From NCBI RefSeq assembly GCF_022842375.1, contig NZ_JALHPR010000013.1:1-64000 (forward strand): a DNA stretch of 64,000 bases, read 5' to 3'. A program made the position numbers and the translations under genes. A model generated the notes under the pieces. That model saw only the letters and a program-made list of their open reading frames with translations. It was not told the DNA's origin and did not search any database. This stretch comes from Elioraea sp. (GTDB lineage: Bacteria > Pseudomonadota > Alphaproteobacteria > Acetobacterales > Acetobacteraceae). Below are positions 9,156 through 19,030 of this stretch, in pieces (position 1 is the stretch's first letter; each line of letters starts with the position of its first letter).

Positions 9156-9689
9156 ATGTCGGGGCTGACGCATTTCGACGCTGCCGGCAACGCCGTGATG
9201 GTGGATGTGTCGGCCAAGGACGTGACGGCGCGCGTTGCCATCGCCGAAGGCCGCGTGGTGATGGCGCCCGCGACGCTCACAGCGATCCGTGACCGTGGCA
9301 TCGCCAAGGGTGACGTTCTCGCCGTCGCCCAGCTCGCCGGCATCATGGCGGCCAAGCGCACGGCTGACCTGATCCCCCTCTGCCATCCGCTGCCGCTTGC
9401 CTCCGTCACGCTTACGCTCGCGCCCGAGGGCGACGACACAGTGCGCATCACCGCGACCGTGAAGGTGACGGGGCGAACGGGTGTGGAGATGGAGGCGTTG
9501 ACGGCCGTCTCGGTCGCGGCGCTGACCGTCTATGACATGTGCAAGGCGATCGACCGCGGCATGCGGATCGAGGGCATCGGCCTTGCCCACAAATCCGGCG
9601 GCCGCAGTGGCAGGTGGGACGCGCCTGCGGCGGGCGGGGATGCGCCTGCGGCGGGCGGGGATGCCCCTTCCGGTGGCGCCGCGCCGTGA
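9156..9689 (+). CDS. moaC: Cyclic pyranopterin monophosphate synthase
   Basis: A 177-residue protein that converts the MoaA product to cPMP in molybdenum cofactor synthesis. It has the family start [23 protein letters not shown], the IPLCHPLPL segment and [12 protein letters not shown]. The ATG at 9156 is preferred over a GTG at 9147 because it matches the usual MoaC N-terminus. The last about 20 residues are a low-complexity tail made of APAAGGD repeats, beyond the end of the conserved domain. It overlaps moeA by 4 bp. Confidence 0.94.
   Translation: MSGLTHFDAAGNAVMVDVSAKDVTARVAIAEGRVVMAPATLTAIRDRGIAKGDVLAVAQLAGIMAAKRTADLIPLCHPLPLASVTLTLAPEGDDTVRITATVKVTGRTGVEMEALTAVSVAALTVYDMCKAIDRGMRIEGIGLAHKSGGRSGRWDAPAAGGDAPAAGGDAPSGGAAP
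9621..9662 (+). repeat. Two perfect 21-bp tandem repeats in the moaC 3' end
   Basis: Copies at 9621-9641 and 9642-9662 are identical and each encode the seven residues of the APAAGGD unit; a decayed third copy (APSGGAA) follows to the stop codon. The period is a multiple of three, so the frame is kept. This is slippage-type expansion of a disordered tail. Confidence 0.85.
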
Positions 9690-10894
9690 TCTCGGTCGAT
9701 GCGGCGCGCGAGCGCATCCTCGCCGCCCTGTCGCCGCTCGGCACCGAAACGGTCTCGCTCGCCGCTGCCTGGCAGCGCGTTCTCGCAGCCCCCGTCACCG
9801 CGCGGATGGACAAGCCGGGGACGGACGTGTCGGCGATGGATGGCTACGCCGTGCGCGCGGCCGATTGCACGGCCGCCCCCACCCAGCTGCGCGTCGTGGG
9901 GAGCGCGCCCGCTGGCCATCCCTTCGTTGGAGCGCTCGCACCGGGCGAGGCAGTTCGCCTCTTCACCGGCAGCGTGCTCCCCGGCGGCGCCGACACGGTG
10001 GTGATCCAGGAGGACACGGACGAGGGCGATGACGCCGTCGAGATCCGAATCGTCCCGCGCACGGGAGCCCATATCCGCCCGCGCGCCGGTGACTTCGCGG
10101 CGGGAGCCATTCTGCTGGCGCCCCCGAGGCGGTTGACGGCGCGCGATGTCGGCATCGCCGCCTCGGCTGGGCATGCCTGGCTCACCGTCCGCCGTCGCCC
10201 GCGCGTCGCGATCCTCGCAACCGGCGACGAGATCGCCCTGCCGGGGGACCCGGTGCCCGCGGGCGGCGTCGTCTCCTCCAACAGCTTTGTCCTTGATGCG
10301 ATCGTGCGCGCAGCCGGCGGCGACCCGGTGACGCTGCCCGTGGCACCGGACGATCCCGCCGCGATCGGGGCCGCTGTTGGCGCCGCGCGCGGGGCTGATC
10401 TCATCGTCACCTCCGGCGGCGCGTCCGTCGGCGCGCATGACCTGGTGCGGCCGGCGCTCGAACCCCTCGGCTTGTCGCTCGATTTCTGGAAGATCGCGAT
10501 GCGCCCGGGCAAGCCCTTCATGTTCGGCCGGGTTGGCGAGGCAGCCCTCATCGGGCTTCCCGGCAACCCCGTGTCGGCGACGGTGTGCGCCATCCTGTTC
10601 CTCGTGCCGGCGATCGAGCGCCTGCTCGGCCTTCCGGGCGAGGCGCCGGCGACGATCCGCGCGCGGGCCGGCGGGGCGCTGCCGGCCAATGACCATCGCG
10701 CCGATCATCTCCGCGCCAGCCTTGCGCGTGACGGGGAGGGCGACCTGGTGGCAACGCCGGCGGCGCGGCAGGACAGTTCGCAGATGGCGATCCTGGCCGC
10801 TGCTGACGCGCTGATCCTGCGCGCGCCGAACGCGCCAGCGGTTGCGCAAGGGGAAGTGGTTGACGTGATCGTGCTCGGCGGGAGAGACATCTAG
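9686..10894 (+). CDS. moeA: Molybdopterin molybdotransferase
   Basis: A 402-residue MoeA that inserts molybdate into molybdopterin-AMP. Signatures: [12 protein letters not shown] near residue 48, [19 protein letters not shown] in the MogA-like domain, [10 protein letters not shown] and GLPGNPVSA, then the C-terminal MoeA domain IV. GTG at 9686 overlaps the moaC stop (GTGA), and the encoded start [11 protein letters not shown] fits the family. The longer open frame from 9539 is inside moaC. Molybdenum enzymes that would use it include the hydroxylase at 59104. Confidence 0.95.
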   Translation: MISVDAARERILAALSPLGTETVSLAAAWQRVLAAPVTARMDKPGTDVSAMDGYAVRAADCTAAPTQLRVVGSAPAGHPFVGALAPGEAVRLFTGSVLPGGADTVVIQEDTDEGDDAVEIRIVPRTGAHIRPRAGDFAAGAILLAPPRRLTARDVGIAASAGHAWLTVRRRPRVAILATGDEIALPGDPVPAGGVVSSNSFVLDAIVRAAGGDPVTLPVAPDDPAAIGAAVGAARGADLIVTSGGASVGAHDLVRPALEPLGLSLDFWKIAMRPGKPFMFGRVGEAALIGLPGNPVSATVCAILFLVPAIERLLGLPGEAPATIRARAGGALPANDHRADHLRASLARDGEGDLVATPAARQDSSQMAILAAADALILRAPNAPAVAQGEVVDVIVLGGRDI

Positions 10895-10936
10895 CCGGGG
10901 TTGCGGGCGCTTCACGCCTGAGGGTTGGGGGATGGC

Positions 10937-11602
10937 ATGACGGCCAACGGGGCGAGTGCGGCTGCGGCGGACGCAGCCTTGCGGTTCGCCGAGATCATCG
11001 CCGCGCGGCTCTGCCACGATGTCAGCGGCCCGCTTTCGATCGTCGGCAATGCGGCCGAGCTGTCGCGCCTCGAGGCCGAGGCGGGCAACGCGGCCGGCGG
11101 CGGCGGCGAAGCAATGGCGATGATGCGCGAGGGGGCGGAGGCGATCGCCGCCCGGATCCATCTGCAGCGCGCCATCTTCACCGCATCGACCACGCCGCTC
11201 GTGGCGCAGGACATCGCGCGGCTCGCCGGCGGCGTGGTCGGCGGCGGCAGGGCCGAGCTCAACCTCGCCGGGCTTGCGCCCGCAACGGTGTTCGACCCGG
11301 CCTCGGGGCGGGCGGTGCTCGCCGCGCTGATGGTGGCGGGCGAGGCGCTGAAGCGTGGCGGTACGATCGCCTGTCACGGCGGGACGGAGGACGTTGCCTT
11401 CGCCGTCGCCGGAACCAACGCCGCCTGGCCGCCATCGCTGACCACTGTGCTGGGCGGGGCTGACCCCGTTGCCGCCGCGATCGCCGGCGGCTCGCGCGAG
11501 CTGATGGGGCCGATGGCGGTGCTGCTCGCGCGCGAGGCGGGCTACACCCCGTCGTTGCTGATGGGCGCTGGCGTGCCGCTGCTGCGGTTCGCGCGCGGCT
11601 GA
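10937..11602 (+). CDS. chpT: ChpT-like histidine phosphotransferase
   Basis: A 221-residue protein with the DHp-like sequence RLCHDVSGPLSIVGNAAEL, the phospho-accepting His at residue 27, followed by a degenerate ATPase-like domain lacking the N, G1 and G2 boxes. This matches ChpT, which in Caulobacter relays phosphate from the CckA kinase to CtrA and CpdR. The assignment rests on length, H-box and the degenerate C-terminal half. The ATG at 10937 has GGGGG upstream; a TTG at 10925 is a less likely start. Its location after moeA carries no functional message. Confidence 0.75.
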   Translation: MTANGASAAAADAALRFAEIIAARLCHDVSGPLSIVGNAAELSRLEAEAGNAAGGGGEAMAMMREGAEAIAARIHLQRAIFTASTTPLVAQDIARLAGGVVGGGRAELNLAGLAPATVFDPASGRAVLAALMVAGEALKRGGTIACHGGTEDVAFAVAGTNAAWPPSLTTVLGGADPVAAAIAGGSRELMGPMAVLLAREAGYTPSLLMGAGVPLLRFARG

Positions 11603-11621
11603 ACGAACACCTGGAAGGACC

Positions 11622-12674
11622 ATGGCGATGCGCGGGCTGATCAACCTCTACTCCGACACCCAGACGAAGCCCACGGCCGCGATGCGGGCCGCGATCGCCG
11701 CCGCCGAGGTGGGCGACGAGCAGCGCGGCGAGGATCCCTCGGTGAACGCACTGTGCGAGCGCATGGCCGACCTGATGGGCAAGGAAGCCGCCGTCTTCAT
11801 GCCGTCAGGCACGATGTGCAACGAGGTGGCGGTTCTCGTGCATTGCCGGCCGGGCGACGAGGTGATCGGCGCATCCGACTGCCACATCCTCGCCTACGAG
11901 GGTGGCGCGCCTGCGGCGCTTGCGGGCGTGCTGGTCAGCCCGCTTCCCTCCGTGCGTGGCCAGTTCACGCCCGAGATGGTGGAAGCCGGCGTGCGCTTCC
12001 GCAACCGCTATTCGCCGAACACGAAGCTGATGACGGCGGAGCAGACCGCCAACATGGGTGGTGGGTCGGTCTGGCCTGTCGCGCAGCTGGACGCGGTTGC
12101 CGCGGCGGCGAAGCGGCACGGGCTTGCCACGCATCTCGACGGCGCGCGGCTGATGAACGCCGTCGTCGCCTCCGGCATCGCGGCGAAGCAGCATGCCGCT
12201 GGCTTCGACACCGCCTGGCTCGACTTCACCAAGGGCCTCGGCGCGCCGCTCGGCGCGGTGCTGTGCGGCTCGCGCGACATGATCACCGAGGCCTGGCGCT
12301 GGAAGCAGCGCATGGGTGGGGCCATGCGCCAGGGTGGGATCTGCGCGGCCGGCTGCCTCTACGCGCTCGACCACAACGTCGAGCGGCTGGCGGAGGATCA
12401 CGCCAACGCGACGATGCTCGCCACCGGCCTCGGCCAGCTGCCCGGCATCACGGCAGAGACGCCGGAGACGAACCTGGTGTTCTTCGACGTGAGCGGCACC
12501 GGCATGACGGCGGAGGCGTTCTCGCGCGCGATCGAGGCAGAGGGCGTGCGGATGGGCGCGCAGGGGCCGATGCGCGTGCGCGCCTGCACCCATCTCGACA
12601 TCTCGGAGGCCGATATCCGCACCGCGCTTGATATGGCCGAGCGTGTGGTCACGCGCGCGCGGAAGGCGGCGTGA
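11622..12674 (+). CDS. ltaE: Low-specificity L-threonine aldolase
   Basis: A 350-residue PLP enzyme (beta-eliminating lyase fold) cleaving threonine or allo-threonine to glycine and acetaldehyde. Seen are NLYSDTQTKPT at the N-terminus, DEQRGEDPSVNALCERMA, the cofactor region HLDGARLMNA and the Schiff-base lysine in WLDFTKGLGAPLGAVL (K204). GGAAGG stands 7 bp before the ATG; a second in-frame ATG lies two codons later. It abuts the convergent deacetylase-like gene directly, stop to stop. Confidence 0.9.
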   Translation: MAMRGLINLYSDTQTKPTAAMRAAIAAAEVGDEQRGEDPSVNALCERMADLMGKEAAVFMPSGTMCNEVAVLVHCRPGDEVIGASDCHILAYEGGAPAALAGVLVSPLPSVRGQFTPEMVEAGVRFRNRYSPNTKLMTAEQTANMGGGSVWPVAQLDAVAAAAKRHGLATHLDGARLMNAVVASGIAAKQHAAGFDTAWLDFTKGLGAPLGAVLCGSRDMITEAWRWKQRMGGAMRQGGICAAGCLYALDHNVERLAEDHANATMLATGLGQLPGITAETPETNLVFFDVSGTGMTAEAFSRAIEAEGVRMGAQGPMRVRACTHLDISEADIRTALDMAERVVTRARKAA

Positions 12675-13712
12675 CTATCCGCCTCCGAAGCCTCCCATGA
12701 ACCGCCCGAGCAGGCGGGGCAGGGAGGCGACGGCGTAGCCGCCCTCCTGCACGATCACCGTCGGCAGGCCCAGGCCCGCGGCGAGCGCGCCCGCACGCGC
12801 GAACCCGTCATCGCTGACGTCGAGGAAGCCGAGCGGCTCGTCGGCCGAGGCGTCGAAGCCGAGTGCGAGGACCAGGGCATCGGCCCCGAAGCGGCGGATC
12901 GCGGCGCATCCGCTCTCGATCGCGGCAAGCCACGGGCCGTCGCCGGCACCGCGGGGCAGGGGGTGGTTAAGGTTGCAGCCCTCCGCGCCGGCCCCGCCGA
13001 TCTCCTCCCCATGCCCGACATACCAGGGATAGTAGAAGTTCGGATCGCCGTGGACGCTGACGGTCAGCACGTCGTTCCGATCCCAGAAAATTCCCTGCGT
13101 GCCGTTGCCGTGATGGCTGTCGATGTCGAGCACGGCAACGCGCGCGGCACCCGCCTGACGGAGATGCGCGGCCGCAAGCGCGCTGTTGTTGAGGAAGCAG
13201 TGCCCGCCCGCGCGGCCGGCATAGGCATGGTGGCCTGGTGGGCGGCAGAGCGCGTAGGCGGACCGGGCGCCCGCCGCCACCTCGGCGGCAGCGGCATCGG
13301 CACAGGCAGCGGCGGCGATGGCCGAGGCCCAGGTCGGCTCGCCGATCGCGCAGGCCGTGTCGGCGGTGTACCAGCCCGCCTGCGAAACGATCCCGGTGCC
13401 GACGCGGCCACCTTGGGCGATCATCTCGGGCGTCGGGTGGATGTTGGGGACGATCTCGGGCCCCGGCTGGGGCAGGGCCGCCCATTCGCGCCAGCCATCG
13501 CGCAGGAAGGCGAGATAGTCGGGCGTGTGCACGCGTCCCAGCAGCTTCGGTTCCGTGACCGGCGCGGTGACGATCGCAAGCCCCAGCGCCTCGGCCCCCG
13601 CCAGCAGCGCGGTTGCGCGCTGGGGCACCTCGAAGCAGGGCACCACCCTGCCGCGCATGAGGAAGAACTGCGGATCGTGGCGCAACTGGTCCGCCTGATA
13701 GAACACGCGCAT
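12675..13712 (-). CDS. Histone deacetylase family / acetylpolyamine amidohydrolase-like protein
   Basis: A 345-residue zinc hydrolase of the arginase/deacetylase fold. Catalytic and metal segments are visible: RPPGHHAYAG (tandem active-site His), LDIDSHHGNGTQ (metal Asp and His) and GFDASADEP (second metal Asp), then the EGGYAV tail. Bacterial members deacetylate acetylpolyamines or related small amides in the cytoplasm. The start MRVFYQADQLRHDPQFF is typical of the acetylpolyamine subgroup and sets the ATG at 13712. It is divergent from the dppA-like gene, with 113 bp between the starts. Confidence 0.87.
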   Translation of the reverse strand: MRVFYQADQLRHDPQFFLMRGRVVPCFEVPQRATALLAGAEALGLAIVTAPVTEPKLLGRVHTPDYLAFLRDGWREWAALPQPGPEIVPNIHPTPEMIAQGGRVGTGIVSQAGWYTADTACAIGEPTWASAIAAAACADAAAAEVAAGARSAYALCRPPGHHAYAGRAGGHCFLNNSALAAAHLRQAGAARVAVLDIDSHHGNGTQGIFWDRNDVLTVSVHGDPNFYYPWYVGHGEEIGGAGAEGCNLNHPLPRGAGDGPWLAAIESGCAAIRRFGADALVLALGFDASADEPLGFLDVSDDGFARAGALAAGLGLPTVIVQEGGYAVASLPRLLGRFMGGFGGG

Positions 13713-13825
13713 CGTGCAAAAGGCCCCTCGTTCTGCCGGGGCGGGCGCCCTGGCTTGCGGTGGCATCGTCGCGCGCGATAGCCTTCCCGCCAACAGGGAC
13801 GTTGAACAACTGGGGATCAGAGACG

Positions 13826-15430
13826 ATGACCGACGCCATGCGCCCGATCGCGCGCCGCACGCTGCTTGCCGGTGCCGCTGCCTCGCCCGTGCTGATGACG
13901 CTCGCCGAGGCCCGCGCCCAGGGCGTGGCACCCCGCCGCGGCGGTGTGCTGAGCACGATCATCACGCCCGAGCCGCCGATCCTCATCCTCGGCGTGAACA
14001 ACCAGGGGCCGACGCTGATCGTCGGCTCCAAGATCTACCAGGGGCTGCTCACCGTCACGCCGCAGCTCGACCCTGCGCCGATGCTGGCGAAGTCGTGGAC
14101 GCGCAGCGATGACGGCCTCGTCTACACCTTCACCCTCGAGCAGGGCGTGAAGTGGCATGACGGGCGCGACTTCACGTCGGAGGACGTGGTGTTCTCGCTG
14201 ATGAAGTTCCACATGGAGGTGAACCCGCGCGCCCGCGCCATCCTCCAGCGCATCGACAAGGCCGAGACGCCTGACGCGCACACCGTGCGCTTCACGCTGA
14301 AGGCGCCGTTCGAGCCGTTCCTGCTGATCTTCGACGTGACCGGCTGCGCCATCGTGCCGAAGCACGTCTATGACGGCACCGACTATCGCAACAACCCGGC
14401 GAACGCGACGCCGATCGGAACGGGTCCGTTCCGGATGGCCGAGTGGCAGCGCGGCAACTTCATCCGCCTTGTCCGGAACGAGCAGTACTGGAAGCAGGGC
14501 CAGCCCTATCTCGACGGCATCACCTACCGCATCGTTCCCGACAGCCAGAGCCGCGGCCTCGCGCTGCAGACGGGCCAGGTGCAGATGACGTCGTCGAACG
14601 ACATCGAGCCGTTCGACGTGCCGCGCTTCCAGCAGCAGGCGAACCTCCAGGTCGCCCAGAACGGGTGGGAGCTGTTCGCGCCGCTGTCGTGGATCGAGAT
14701 CAACAACCGCCTCGACAACCTGAAGGACGCGCGCTTCCGCCGTGCGATGGCGCATGCGATCGACCGCAACTTCATCGCCCAGCGCCTCTGGTTCGGCGTC
14801 GGCAAGCCGGCGACCAGCCCGATTGCCTCCTCCACGCGCTTCCACGATCCGTCAGTGCAGATGCCCGGCTTCAACCCGCGCGAGGCGACGGCGCTGCTTG
14901 ACGCGATGGGGCTTCGCCCGAATGCGCAAGGCATCCGCGCCTCCATCAAGATGATGCAGATCCCCTATGGCGAGGTGTGGAACCGACTGTCGGAATACCT
15001 CCGCCAGGCGCTGCGGCAGGTGGGCATCGAGGTCACGCTCGAGAGCACCGATGTCGCTGGCTGGGTGCGCCGCCTCGCCGCGTGGGAATTCGAGACGACG
15101 ATCAACTTCGTCTACCAGTGGGGTGACCCGACGCTGGGGGTCGAGCGGACCTACGTCACCTCCAACATCCAGAAGGTGGCCTTCACCAATACCGCCGGCT
15201 ATTCGAACCCCGAGGTCGATCGCCTGTTCGAGGCGGCGCGCAACGCCGTCTCGGCCGATGATCGCCGGCGCCTGTTCAGCGACGTGCAGAAGAGGCTGGT
15301 CGAGGACGTTCCGCTCGTGTGGCTGATGGAGCTCGTGTTCCCCACGATCCATGACCGCCGCCTGCGCAACGTCATCACCAGCGGCACGGGCGTGCATGCG
15401 CCGTATGACGACGTGTTCTTCGCCTCCTGA
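13826..15430 (+). CDS. Oligopeptide/dipeptide ABC transporter substrate-binding protein
   Basis: A 534-residue family 5 extracellular solute-binding protein. The N-terminus PIARRTLLAGAAASP with AEARAQG is a Tat-like twin-arginine signal. The mature part has LAKSWTRSDDGLVYTFTLEQGVKWHDG and VPLVWLMELVF, classic for DppA/OppA-type proteins. ATG 13826 is chosen because the 22 codons before it lack signal features. The permease and ATPase genes follow, separated by a 142-bp inverted-repeat element. The ligand is probably a peptide or acylated/carbamoylated amino acid, judged from downstream hydrolases (inference). Confidence 0.88.
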   Translation: MTDAMRPIARRTLLAGAAASPVLMTLAEARAQGVAPRRGGVLSTIITPEPPILILGVNNQGPTLIVGSKIYQGLLTVTPQLDPAPMLAKSWTRSDDGLVYTFTLEQGVKWHDGRDFTSEDVVFSLMKFHMEVNPRARAILQRIDKAETPDAHTVRFTLKAPFEPFLLIFDVTGCAIVPKHVYDGTDYRNNPANATPIGTGPFRMAEWQRGNFIRLVRNEQYWKQGQPYLDGITYRIVPDSQSRGLALQTGQVQMTSSNDIEPFDVPRFQQQANLQVAQNGWELFAPLSWIEINNRLDNLKDARFRRAMAHAIDRNFIAQRLWFGVGKPATSPIASSTRFHDPSVQMPGFNPREATALLDAMGLRPNAQGIRASIKMMQIPYGEVWNRLSEYLRQALRQVGIEVTLESTDVAGWVRRLAAWEFETTINFVYQWGDPTLGVERTYVTSNIQKVAFTNTAGYSNPEVDRLFEAARNAVSADDRRRLFSDVQKRLVEDVPLVWLMELVFPTIHDRRLRNVITSGTGVHAPYDDVFFAS

Positions 15431-15572
15431 GAGCCCGTTGACAATGCTACTGACATGGCCGCCTGGCTTTGGTGTCCTGCGCTTCCGTTGCTCACGGCCC
15501 ATCAGGCCGCTGCGCGCCGGTTCTCGGACACCGCGCCATGCGACTCATGTCAGCGCATTCTCAAGCGGGCTC
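15431..15572 (+). repeat. MITE-like element with imperfect terminal inverted repeats
   Basis: The left end GAGCCCGTTGACAATGC then TACTGACATG matches the reverse complement of the right end (GAGCCCGCTTGAGAATGC then GCTGACATG): identical blocks are GAGCCCG, TTGA, AATGC and CTGACATG. A further inner pair GGTGTCC 15471-15477 and GGACACC 15526-15532 is collinear, and a CGGCC/GGCCG hairpin lies at the apex (15495-15509). The element is bordered by a 3-bp direct repeat TGA (15428-15430 and 15573-15575); the left copy is the stop codon of the upstream gene. It has no coding capacity. It looks like a miniature inverted-repeat transposable element or a strongly folding intercistronic RNA. Confidence 0.65.
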
Positions 15573-15581
15573 TGAGCGGCC

Positions 15582-16565
15582 ATGGGTGCCGCCAAGCTCC
15601 TGAGGTTCCTGGCGGCACGAAGCGTGAAGGCGGCGATCGTGGTTCTGGCGATCGTCGTCTTCCAGTTCGTGTTGATCAGGCTGGCACCCGGCGACCCAGC
15701 GAGCGTGATCGCCGGGCAGTCAGGCGCTGCGGACCCGCTGTTCATGGAGCAGCTGCGCGCGCAGTTCGGCCTCGACCGGCCGATGCATGAGCAGCTGCTG
15801 ATCTACCTCCGCGACATGCTCACCCTCGATCTCGGGTTCAGCCATCGCCAGCAGCAGCCCGTGGCCACACTGATCGGCGAGCGCCTTCCCGCGACGCTGC
15901 TGTTGACGCTGACGGCCTTCCTCTTCGCCGTCACCGCCGGCGTGTCGCTCGGCGTCATGGCCGCGCGCCGCGTCGGCCGCGCGGCCGACAGCCTCATCAC
16001 GGTGATCGCACTCACATTCTATGCCACGCCGATCTTCTGGGTCGGGTTGCTGCTCGTTCTCGTGTTCTCCGTCTGGCTCGAATGGCTGCCGAGCTTCGGG
16101 ATGTTCACCGTCGGCGCCGACCTCACCGGGTTGGCCTACGCGGCCGATGTTGCCAAGCACCTGATCCTGCCGTCGCTCACCCTCGGTCTGTTCTTCCTCG
16201 CGATCTATGCACGCCTTGCCCGCGCCTCGATGCTCGAGGTGGCGGACCAGGATTTCGTGCGCACCGCACGCGCCAAGGGCGTGCCGGAGGGGCGGATCGT
16301 GCGGGCGCATGTGCTGCGCAACGCGCTGCTGCCGGTGATCACCTTCGCCGGCATCCAGGCGGGGCAACTCGTCGGCGGATCGATCCTGGTCGAGACGGTG
16401 TTCGCCTGGCCAGGCATCGGCCGGCTTGCCTTCGATGCGCTGCTGGCGCGCGACTACGCCACGCTGCTCGGCGTGTTCTTCTGCACCGCCGTCATGGTCG
16501 TGGTGTTCAACCTGATCACCGACCTCCTCTATGCGCTGGTCGATCCGCGCGTGGAGGTGGCATGA
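15582..16565 (+). CDS. Dipeptide-type ABC transporter permease (DppB-like)
   Basis: A 327-residue membrane protein with about six transmembrane segments. It has the DppB-family N-terminus (helix then RLAPGDPAS) and a cytoplasmic loop carrying the EAA motif, here ARAKGVPEGRIVRAHVLRNALLP. It forms the translocation pore with the next permease. The ATG follows the inverted-repeat element by only 9 bp and has GAGCGG upstream. The next permease starts within its stop codon (ATGA). Confidence 0.9.
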   Translation: MGAAKLLRFLAARSVKAAIVVLAIVVFQFVLIRLAPGDPASVIAGQSGAADPLFMEQLRAQFGLDRPMHEQLLIYLRDMLTLDLGFSHRQQQPVATLIGERLPATLLLTLTAFLFAVTAGVSLGVMAARRVGRAADSLITVIALTFYATPIFWVGLLLVLVFSVWLEWLPSFGMFTVGADLTGLAYAADVAKHLILPSLTLGLFFLAIYARLARASMLEVADQDFVRTARAKGVPEGRIVRAHVLRNALLPVITFAGIQAGQLVGGSILVETVFAWPGIGRLAFDALLARDYATLLGVFFCTAVMVVVFNLITDLLYALVDPRVEVA

Positions 16566-17407
16566 GCTTCTGGAAACGCTTCGCGCGCAACATCGGCGCG
16601 CTGGTCGGGCTCGCCATCCTCGTCCTGGTCGGGTTGATGGCGGTGCTGGCCCCGGTGCTGTTCCCGTTCAGCCCGTGGGAGATGCGCGGCATCCCCTTCA
16701 TGGGGCCGGGCGAAGCTGGCTTCCTGCTCGGCTCCGACAGCCTCGGGCGTGACGTTGCGGCCGGCATCGCGCATGGCGCGCTGGTGTCGTTCCTCGTCGG
16801 CGGCGTGTCGACCGTCGCGGCACTTGCGCTCGGCGTCACGCTCGGCGCCGTCGCGGGCTATGGCGGCGGGTGGATCGATGACGCGATCATGCGCTTCACC
16901 GAGTTCTTCCAGACGATCCCGTCCTTCGTGCTGGCGGTGGTGCTTGTCGCGATCTTCACGCCCTCGATCACCTCCATCGTCGTCGCCATCGCCGTGGTGT
17001 CGTGGCCGCCGGTCACGCGCGTGGTACGCGCCGAGTTCCTCTCCCTCCGCTCGCGCGAGTTCGTGCAGGCAGCCGAGGTGCTCGGCCGCGGCCCGATCGC
17101 GATCATGTTCACCGAGATCCTGCCCAACGCTCTCTCGCCCATCATCGTGCTGGCCTCGCTGATGGTCGCGACCGCGATCCTGCTCGAAAGCTCTCTCTCC
17201 TTCCTCGGCCTCGGCGACCCGAACCTGATGTCCTGGGGCTTCATGATCGGCTCGGGGCGCAGCGTGATCCGCATCGCCTGGTGGATGAGCGTGTTTCCTG
17301 GCGTCGCCATCTTCCTCACCGTGCTTGCGCTGAACCTCGTCGGCGAGGGGCTGAACGACGCGCTGAACCCGCGGCTCGCACGCCGCCGCGGCACGCTGCC
17401 CGCATGA
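16562..17407 (+). CDS. Dipeptide-type ABC transporter permease (DppC-like)
   Basis: A 281-residue permease with the OppC/DppC signature HPLG-like segment FLLGSDSLGRDV near residue 58 and the EAA loop AAEVLGRGPIAIMFTEILPNALSPI. About six membrane helices are seen. The start MSFWKRFARNIGALVGLA at 16562 overlaps the previous stop, and its own stop overlaps the ATPase start, so the three genes are translationally coupled. A longer open frame from 16082 lies inside the DppB-like gene and is not used. Confidence 0.9.
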   Translation: MSFWKRFARNIGALVGLAILVLVGLMAVLAPVLFPFSPWEMRGIPFMGPGEAGFLLGSDSLGRDVAAGIAHGALVSFLVGGVSTVAALALGVTLGAVAGYGGGWIDDAIMRFTEFFQTIPSFVLAVVLVAIFTPSITSIVVAIAVVSWPPVTRVVRAEFLSLRSREFVQAAEVLGRGPIAIMFTEILPNALSPIIVLASLMVATAILLESSLSFLGLGDPNLMSWGFMIGSGRSVIRIAWWMSVFPGVAIFLTVLALNLVGEGLNDALNPRLARRRGTLPA

Positions 17408-19017
17408 CGGCGCCGATCCTCGCGATCGAGAACCTCACCATCGGCCTGCCCATCGGCGGCGATCGCGCGAACGCGGTCGAGGGCGTGTCGCTTGCCGTGA
17501 ACCCGGGCGAAATCCTCTGCGTCGTGGGCGAGAGCGGGTCGGGCAAGTCGATGACGGCATCCGCCGTGATGGGGCTGCTGCCGAAGGGCCTGCCGGTGCG
17601 CTCCGGCCGCATCCTCTTCGAGGGCAACGACCTGCTGGCGCTCTCGCCGGAGGCGTTCCGGCGGCTGCGCGGCGTGCGCCTCGGCATGGTGTTCCAGGAG
17701 CCGATGACGGCGCTGAACCCATTGATGCGCGTTGGCGACCAGATCGGCGAGGCGTTCCGCGTGCATGGCGAGCGTGGCGACGTGCGCGCCAAGGTGCTTG
17801 CCCTGCTCGAGGACGTTCGCCTGCCCGATCCGCCTTCGATCATCGATGCCTATCCGTTCCGGCTCTCCGGCGGGCAGCGGCAGCGCGTGATGATCGCCAT
17901 GGCGCTTGCCCTCGGCCCCTCGGTGCTGATCGCCGACGAGCCGACGACGGCACTCGACGTCACCACCCAGATGCAGATCCTGCGGCTGATCCGCGGCCTG
18001 CAGAAGGATCGCGGCACAGGGGTGCTGTTCATCACCCATGATTTCGGGGTGGTCGCCGAGATCGCCGATCGCGTGGCGGTGATGCAGCACGGCCGCGTGG
18101 TCGAGCAGGGCGAGGCGAGGGCAGTTCTCGATGCCCCGCAGCACCCCTACACGAAGGCGCTGATCGCCGCCGTGCCGCATGGGCGCGTGCGGCCAGCCGA
18201 GGCGGCGCATGCCGACACGGTGCTCAAGGTCGCGGGTGTTGCGAAATCCTTCCGTCGCGGCGGTGGATTGTTCCGCCGTGGAACACCTGTCGCTGCGGTT
18301 GCCGATGCCGCGTTCTCGCTGAAGAAGGGAGAGACGCTCGGTCTCGTCGGCGAGAGCGGATCGGGCAAGTCGACGCTCGCGCGCTGCGTCGTCAAGCTCG
18401 TGACGCCCGACGAGGGCCAGGTCCTGTTCCATGGCACCGACCTGCTGCCGCTCGGCCGCGGGGCGATGCAGCCCTATCGTTCGCGCATCCAGATGGTGTT
18501 CCAGGACCCCTATGCCTCACTGAACCCGCGGCGGCGGGTGGGCGACATCATCGCCGAAGGGCCCGTGACGCATGGCGTTCCGCGCGAGCAGGCTCGCGCC
18601 CGAGCCCGCGACCTGCTCGCGCTCGTGCAGCTCGACCCAGGCGCGATGGACCGGTTCCCGCACGAGTTCTCCGGCGGGCAGCGCCAGCGCATCGGCATCG
18701 CGCGCGCGCTCGCGCTCGAACCCGAGCTCCTGATCGCCGACGAGCCGGTGAGCGCGCTCGACGTGTCGGTGCAGGCGCAGATCCTCGCCCTGCTCGACGA
18801 GATCCGCACGCGGCTTGGGTTGACGATGCTGTTCATCACGCATGACCTTCGCGTCGCTGCGCAGGTGTGCGACAGGATTGCGGTGATGCAGCGGGGCAGG
18901 ATCGTCGAGATGGGGCCGACGGCAGAGGTGTTCGGCGCGCCGCGCCACGCCTACACGCGCGAGCTGCTCGACGCCATTCCCGGCAAGGCCTGGACGCCGC
19001 CTCTCGAAGCGGCCTGA
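17404..19017 (+). CDS. Fused dipeptide-type ABC transporter ATPase (DppD-DppF fusion)
   Basis: A 537-residue protein with two complete ABC ATPase domains. The first has Walker A GESGSGKS at residues 42-49, signature LSGGQRQRV and Walker [12 protein letters not shown]. The second repeats these near residues 315-480: [21 protein letters not shown] and [11 protein letters not shown]. The fusion supplies both nucleotide-binding domains that E. coli encodes as DppD and DppF. The first domain ends in a shortened oligopeptide-type C-terminal extension. It is coupled by ATGA to the permease. Confidence 0.92.
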   Translation: MTAPILAIENLTIGLPIGGDRANAVEGVSLAVNPGEILCVVGESGSGKSMTASAVMGLLPKGLPVRSGRILFEGNDLLALSPEAFRRLRGVRLGMVFQEPMTALNPLMRVGDQIGEAFRVHGERGDVRAKVLALLEDVRLPDPPSIIDAYPFRLSGGQRQRVMIAMALALGPSVLIADEPTTALDVTTQMQILRLIRGLQKDRGTGVLFITHDFGVVAEIADRVAVMQHGRVVEQGEARAVLDAPQHPYTKALIAAVPHGRVRPAEAAHADTVLKVAGVAKSFRRGGGLFRRGTPVAAVADAAFSLKKGETLGLVGESGSGKSTLARCVVKLVTPDEGQVLFHGTDLLPLGRGAMQPYRSRIQMVFQDPYASLNPRRRVGDIIAEGPVTHGVPREQARARARDLLALVQLDPGAMDRFPHEFSGGQRQRIGIARALALEPELLIADEPVSALDVSVQAQILALLDEIRTRLGLTMLFITHDLRVAAQVCDRIAVMQRGRIVEMGPTAEVFGAPRHAYTRELLDAIPGKAWTPPLEAA

Positions 19018-19030
19018 GGAACAGAGCACC

